Under the pieces are notes generated by a model. It did no database searches. It was not told the DNA's origin and worked only from the letters and a program-made list of their open reading frames with translations. Below are positions 62,101 to 64,000 of a stretch of DNA of 64,000 bases, in pieces. Both the position numbers and the translations under genes were made by a program. Origin of the DNA: Mytilus trossulus (lineage: Eukaryota; Mollusca; Bivalvia; Mytilida; Mytilidae). Positions within the stretch are counted from its first letter, which is position 1; every line of letters begins with the position of its first letter. The stretch spans positions 10,555,911 to 10,619,910 of the forward strand of contig NC_086376.1 in the NCBI RefSeq assembly GCF_036588685.1. The letters are read 5' to 3'.

Positions 62101-62157
62101 AATAATAAATAGGAAAGAAAAGTATAAACTTACCTGAAATTGTGTTGAAGATAACAT
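41141..62157 (-). CDS. Single-pass membrane C-type lectin
   Basis: Minus-strand exons are 62157-62134, 53442-53409, 51898-51712, 49239-49019, 45534-45328, 43662-43537 and 41289-41141 (TGA). All borders are GT/AG and all six phases agree, giving 315 residues. Signal peptide 1-22 (MLSSTQFQVFYILTLTTQRA, then YA) is encoded by three exons. The CTLD, 24-155, is long-form with six cysteines: LCPSD, ACYW, NMC, NCV, HDDDC and VCYF. Next come a Thr/Ser-rich mucin-like stalk (157-224), a Cys-rich CVCVCY with a helical linker (226-267), a transmembrane segment (YVGATVLILICGLIIGM) and a ~12-residue tail. The canonical EPN/QPD sugar-specificity motif is absent (YPGGG instead), and WND is WHD, so classical calcium-dependent sugar binding is doubtful. 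Possible roles are cell-surface recognition or immunity (inference). The last two exons resemble a C-terminal module I recall from molluscan membrane proteins. A less likely alternative start is ATG at 51968, which reads through the intron 2 acceptor. Confidence 0.85.
41375..41660 (-). repeat. Family V fragment in lectin intron
   Basis: CATACGAATGGATAACAACT and CCTGAATTGGTACAGGCATT match the reverse copies at 59315 and 63590. Confidence 0.55.
42130..42355 (+). repeat. Family V repeat
   Basis: TTTCTGTGTGTTTTACATTT, TCGTTGTTCTCTTATATTTA and AGCGGTAACACTGTTGCCTT in the same order as at 39430-39880. Confidence 0.65.
43339..43523 (-). repeat. Family T element, diverged
   Basis: TAGATTACCTTAGCCTTATT to AAATGCGAGTCTGGTGTATC and TTATAACCATTG; about 14 bases before the sixth lectin exon. 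Confidence 0.7.
44155..44885. repeat. Family U, diverged copies in opposite orientations
   Basis: The reverse part (44160-44480) has GGTGATTGCTGGTGAGACAC, CCCATACAGTATGGTCAGCT and ACGGCGGGGTTCA. The forward part (44570-44885) has GGCCTGTCCCAAGTCGGAGC, TTCAGTGGTTGCCGTTGGTT and TAGGCCGTTAGTTTGCTC. Confidence 0.6.
45055..45310 (+). repeat. Family V fragment
   Basis: ACCAAGTCAGGAATATGATA and CATTCGTTTGATGTGTTTGA, ending just before the stalk exon of the lectin. Confidence 0.6.
46253..47148. mobile_element. TIR element AAGGTGGTACC, carrying an inner element
   Basis: Ends AAGGTGGTACCTAACAC and GTGTTGGGTACCACCTT. Without the inner insertion it would be about 270 bp, typical of a MITE. Lies in lectin intron 4. 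Confidence 0.8.
46334..46963. mobile_element. Inner TIR element with TTAA target duplication
   Basis: TTAA then GGGCATACGATACAGTT at the left and AACTGTATCGTATGCCC then TTAA at the right; 622 bp between the TTAA copies. TTAA targets are typical of piggyBac-like (and Kolobok) transposons. No transposase frame. Confidence 0.85.
47578..47601 (+). repeat. Run of 24 cytosines
   Basis: An uninterrupted C tract followed by CACCACCACC. The length is prone to sequencing error. Confidence 0.8.
48100..48985 (+). repeat. Family T element, split by a palindromic MITE
   Basis: T sequence runs from TAGTTATCAAAGGTACCAGG to AATTTTCCAAACAG (48321) and resumes at AAAAATGACTATATAATTGA, TCAACACCGAAATGC and TTGGGTTGCTGATACCC. 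The copy at 15567 shows the continuous order. Confidence 0.8.
48322..48907. mobile_element. Palindromic MITE inserted in T
   Basis: Ends TAAAGGAATAAGTCCGGTAA and its diverged complement (TTACTGGACCTACTCCTTTA), with a TA target. An inner hairpin pairs AAGTGGCCGCATCCATGTTC (near 48558) with GAACACGAATGCGGCCACTT (near 48645). Confidence 0.8.
49427..49875 (-). repeat. Family W repeat with downstream module
   Basis: ACCAGAGGGACATTCAAACT, CGGACAACGCAATGGCTGAA, AAGGAACATATCCGATATAT, GGCCAACTAACTCGTGATGG and CGCTGATGGAATGTTGCTAC. This is the longest copy of this family in the window. Confidence 0.75.
50729..51428. mobile_element. ~700-bp element bounded by CTCACCTTGGTC / GACCAGGTGAG
   Basis: Left end with ACTAGAGGCTCTAAAGAACC and GTGTCGCTCACCTTGGTC; right end with GACGGACGCCAAGTGATGAG and TTTTGACCAGGTGAG. 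The interior has two related stretches sharing TTTGTAGATCTTACTTT (50849 and 51053). A common bivalve-type repeat by my recollection; the transposon class is not determined. Confidence 0.65.
52398..52645 (-). repeat. Family T element
   Basis: TTTACAAAACTTTGAATTTT, ATAAGCCGTATTTGGTACTA, GACGAAACTCGCGTCTGGCG and CTGGTATCTTTGATAACT. Confidence 0.85.
52646..52775 (+). repeat. Family V fragment
   Basis: TGTACCAAGTAAGGAATGTT and CATTCGTTTGATGTGTTTGA, adjacent to the T element. Confidence 0.55.
53443..54804. other. Lectin intron 1, part without recognised features
   Basis: AT-rich; short open frames without protein-like signal. Contains the TCATGGTT-type repeats at 54633-54694. Confidence 0.45.
54820..55200 (-). 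repeat. Family U, two adjacent reverse copies
   Basis: A diverged copy (54820-54965, AGGCCTTCAACATTCAACAA) is followed by a better one (55012-55200: GAGACAACTATCCACAAAAG, ACCGCATAGTCAGCTATAAA, AACTAACGGCCTTATTT). Confidence 0.75.
55201..56834. other. Lectin intron 1, unassigned
   Basis: No repeat family or gene recognised apart from the candidate exon at 56555-56576. Confidence 0.45.
56555..56576 (-). other. Candidate alternative first coding exon of the lectin
   Basis: On the minus strand, ATGGACGAAGATGAAACAGA then TG is followed by GTAAGT. It ends in phase 1, which fits exon 3 (51898) but not exon 2. The product would start MDEDETD and lack a signal peptide. Evidence is only the donor, the ATG and the phase. 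Confidence 0.25.
56835..57035 (-). repeat. Family U repeat
   Basis: GATATGATTGCCAAGAAGAC, CACCGTACGACCTTCAACTA, CATACCGCATAGTCAGCTAT and CAATTCAAACGAGAAAAGTT. Confidence 0.8.
57036..59010. other. Lectin intron 1, unassigned
   Basis: AT-rich; the only structure seen is the AACCATG-type repeat at 57800-57890. Confidence 0.45.
59015..59560 (-). repeat. Family V repeat
   Basis: CATCAAACGAATGGATGACA, CATATTCCTGACTCGGTGTA, GGTGGATAAAACCTGGTTTT and AGTCGCCTACAATTCTGTTA in reverse orientation. Confidence 0.7.
59561..61260. other. Lectin intron 1, mostly unassigned
   Basis: GACTAGTCAGCTCCAGACCT with TTGAAAGATTATGCC (59790-59840) is the reverse of a stretch at 34895-34945. Nothing else recognised. 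Confidence 0.45.
61265..61308 (+). repeat. Family W fragment
   Basis: ACTGTCCCTTTGGTATCTTT followed by CGTCCCTCTTTTATCA, the end of the W repeat. Confidence 0.7.
61560..61895 (-). repeat. Family T element, diverged
   Basis: GAGGGTATCACCAGCACAGT, GTAGATTACCTTAGCTTCAT, GACGAAACACGCGTTTGGCA and CCTGGTATCTTTG. Confidence 0.75.
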
Positions 62158-62939
62158 GATCAATGATACATGCTATCACACCTGAACCAGTACTGCAGTA
62201 TTATTTGTCGCAGTATTATTTTATTGGATAGGCATTAAAACATATCACTACCAAGAACGCGGACCTAATCGGAAACACCCGCTGATATTCAATTAGTAAC
62301 TGTGCAACTTATATTTCAAACTTAATCAACGCTTGATAATAATTGTAGAAAAGCAACATCATCTGTCATGGAAAAGAATGAATCAAAGTCAAAAATGACA
62401 ATTATCAATCAATAAAATTGAAGACTTTTGTTATTAGCCGGTAGTTTTAACAATAAATATCTTAAATTTGTGTTGTGGTGATGGTTTTGCACGGAAGTCA
62501 AATGACTTAAATTAATAGTAATCCTAATTTGACAACAATCAGCCAGGTTTCTTAAATGTGCTTTTGCATGTTATCTGTTCCAGATGGAAAAACATATTGT
62601 TATAACAGCAGTAGAAATGAAATTTGGATGAATATTGTTTATTGGAAACAATTAACTTTTATAAAAGCAACATGTAATATATATCTGAATCACATGAGTC
62701 TTGTCAGCTAAAAAAGAGAGAAAACGTACACGTGTTTATGTTGACTAAATCAATGGAATATTGCGTGTCCATAAGAGAAACATATCTGTCTAGATGTCAA
62801 CTTTCTACACTTGATAACGTGATTGAGTTATGTCATTGAAACCTGACATTATCGCACTTATGATATAGGTGTTTTAATTCTTCAAGGTATCTTAAACATC
62901 GTTCATATTTAATAGATGTAAAAGATAAATGAAATTAAT

Positions 62940-63310
62940 TACAAAAGACTCATCAGTGCAACCGTAAAAAAAAGGTTTAAAGTCCATATAAGTACGAAAC
63001 TGAAAAGCAAAGAGAAAATTCCAAAAATGTTTCCCAAATACAGCTTTTGTACTCTATTTCTGGGGTAGGAAATCCTTAGTATTTTGAAAATTAAAAGTTC
63101 TTTTTTACAGTTATTTGTTTTAACCATGACCGTATCAATGCTCATTCAATTAAACAATAAAATGCCAGCTTCTGACTGGGATTGTGATCATTTTGTTGAA
63201 AAAAAACCACTAGCCGGCTAGTGTCATCAACCCAATGATTGTAAATAAAGTCATTAAAGATATTAGGCTTAAAATTTTAGATACCAAACACGCGTTTTGT
63301 CTACAAATTA
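62940..63310 (+). repeat. Family T fragments, strongly diverged
   Basis: AAAGACTCATCAGTGCAACC, TTCTGGGGTAGGAAATCCTT, then ACTAGCCGGCTAGTGTCATC, AACCCAATGATTGTAAATAA and CCAAACACGCGTTTTGTCTA, in T order with a second T start, suggesting a tandem arrangement as at 15567. Confidence 0.6.
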
Positions 63311-63339
63311 TTTATAAGTGAGAATCGAATAAAGAAATA

Positions 63340-63720
63340 AAAAAAAAAAAAAAAGTAAAGAACCGAAAATTCCGAATGGTTTTGCAAAACACAACGACGG
63401 TACACAAAGGCAACAGTAGAAAACCGTAGTTCGAAAGTAATAAATCGATTAAGAGAAAACAAATCCGGGTTACAAACTGTAATCGAGAGAAACACATCAA
63501 CTACAAGAGGAAAACAACGAAACAACAGAAATACTGATGTGCAACAAAAATACAAACGACAATGCAACACAAACAAAAATGAACTATAAGACAACAATTG
63601 CCATTTTCCTGACATGGTACAGGACATGTTTTAAAAAGAGAGGTGGGTTGAACCTGGTTTTATGGCTAGTCAAACCTCCCGCCTTAATCATAATGTTAAA
63701 TATAACACTAAAATGACAAC
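63340..63720 (-). repeat. Family V repeat
   Basis: AAATCCGGGTTACAAACTGT, ATTTTCCTGACATGGTACAG, TGGGTTGAACCTGGTTTTAT and GCTAGTCAAACCTCCCGC. Confidence 0.75.
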
Positions 63721-63814
63721 ATCACATGACAGGACTACAATACAAATAAATGGAAAAAACCATTAAGGAAACAGAAATACACAAATTTACAATAAAAAAA
63801 CGACATGCTTATAG

Positions 63815-64000
63815 TTATTAAATATATCAGGCTTATAATTTAATACGCTACAATCGTATGACGTCTACATAAGACTTAACAGTGCACTCATGTCAAAACA
63901 ATTAGGAAAGCCAAACAAGGATGAAGAGCATTGATGACCCGAAATTCCAAAAAATTGTGCCAAATACGGCTTATGTTATCTGCCTAGGAGAAATAAAGGC
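63815..64000 (+). repeat. Family T element at right edge
   Basis: TATTAAATATATCAGGCTTA, ACGTCTACATAAGACTTAAC, GAAGAGCATTGATGACCCGA and GTGCCAAATACGGCTTATG; runs to the window end. Confidence 0.75.

Noticed and set aside
1..64000. tRNA, rRNA or snRNA genes
   Set aside because: Looked for cloverleaf-type A/B boxes and conserved rRNA or snRNA stretches by eye; none was convincing. A tRNAscan or Infernal run would be decisive.

Overview
The window is AT-rich eukaryotic DNA with intron-split genes, polyadenylation-type signals and very dense interspersed and tandem repeats. The repeat types (elements with ~160-190 bp core repeats, palindromic MITEs) and the membrane C-type lectin point to a bivalve mollusc, most likely a mussel; this is inferred from pattern recognition, not from a database search. 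No prokaryotic operons, CRISPR arrays, rRNA or tRNA genes were seen.

Three host genes can be assembled exon by exon with matching splice phases. (1) 496-5452 (+): the 3' part of an SLC17-type anion transporter (sialin / vesicular glutamate transporter superfamily), 7 exons ending in a stop; its 5' exons lie left of the window. A 99-bp tandem array at the left edge is made of copies of the start of its first visible exon. (2) 29225-31558 (+): a complete 3-exon NRBF2 homologue (MIT-domain subunit of the autophagy PI3-kinase complex). (3) 62157-41141 (-): a 7-exon, 315-residue single-pass membrane C-type lectin with a split signal peptide, a CTLD, a Ser/Thr-rich stalk, a Cys-rich linker and a transmembrane segment, spread over 21 kb.

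Between and inside these genes lie mobile elements. 7.4-10.2 kb is a core-repeat element (Q) interrupted by another with a (CGT)n tract (N). 13.3-15.2 kb is a composite of nested palindromes. 16.03-17.43 kb is a 1.4-kb foldback-like element made almost entirely of 20-30 bp units. 17.8-23.2 kb is a satellite-type element (S) interrupted by a nearly intact LINE with endonuclease and YADD reverse transcriptase. 23.6-25.3 kb is a decayed second LINE. 26.9-28.2 kb and 31.7-39.2 kb hold several dispersed repeat families inserted into one another, and 46.25-47.15 kb holds one TIR element inside another, the inner one flanked by TTAA.

Several recurrent families are named here by letters. T: begins near GGTACCAGGATTATAATTTA, about 12 copies. 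U, V, W and R: dispersed repeats in both orientations. S, C, Q and N: elements with tandem core repeats. Because families recur, several insertions can be checked against an uninterrupted copy in the same window, which gives exact boundaries and target duplications. The most unusual observations are the LINE whose endonuclease frame follows the ORF1 UAG codon in frame with no AUG before the catalytic residues, the all-microrepeat foldback element, and a tail motif shared by three otherwise different core-repeat families.
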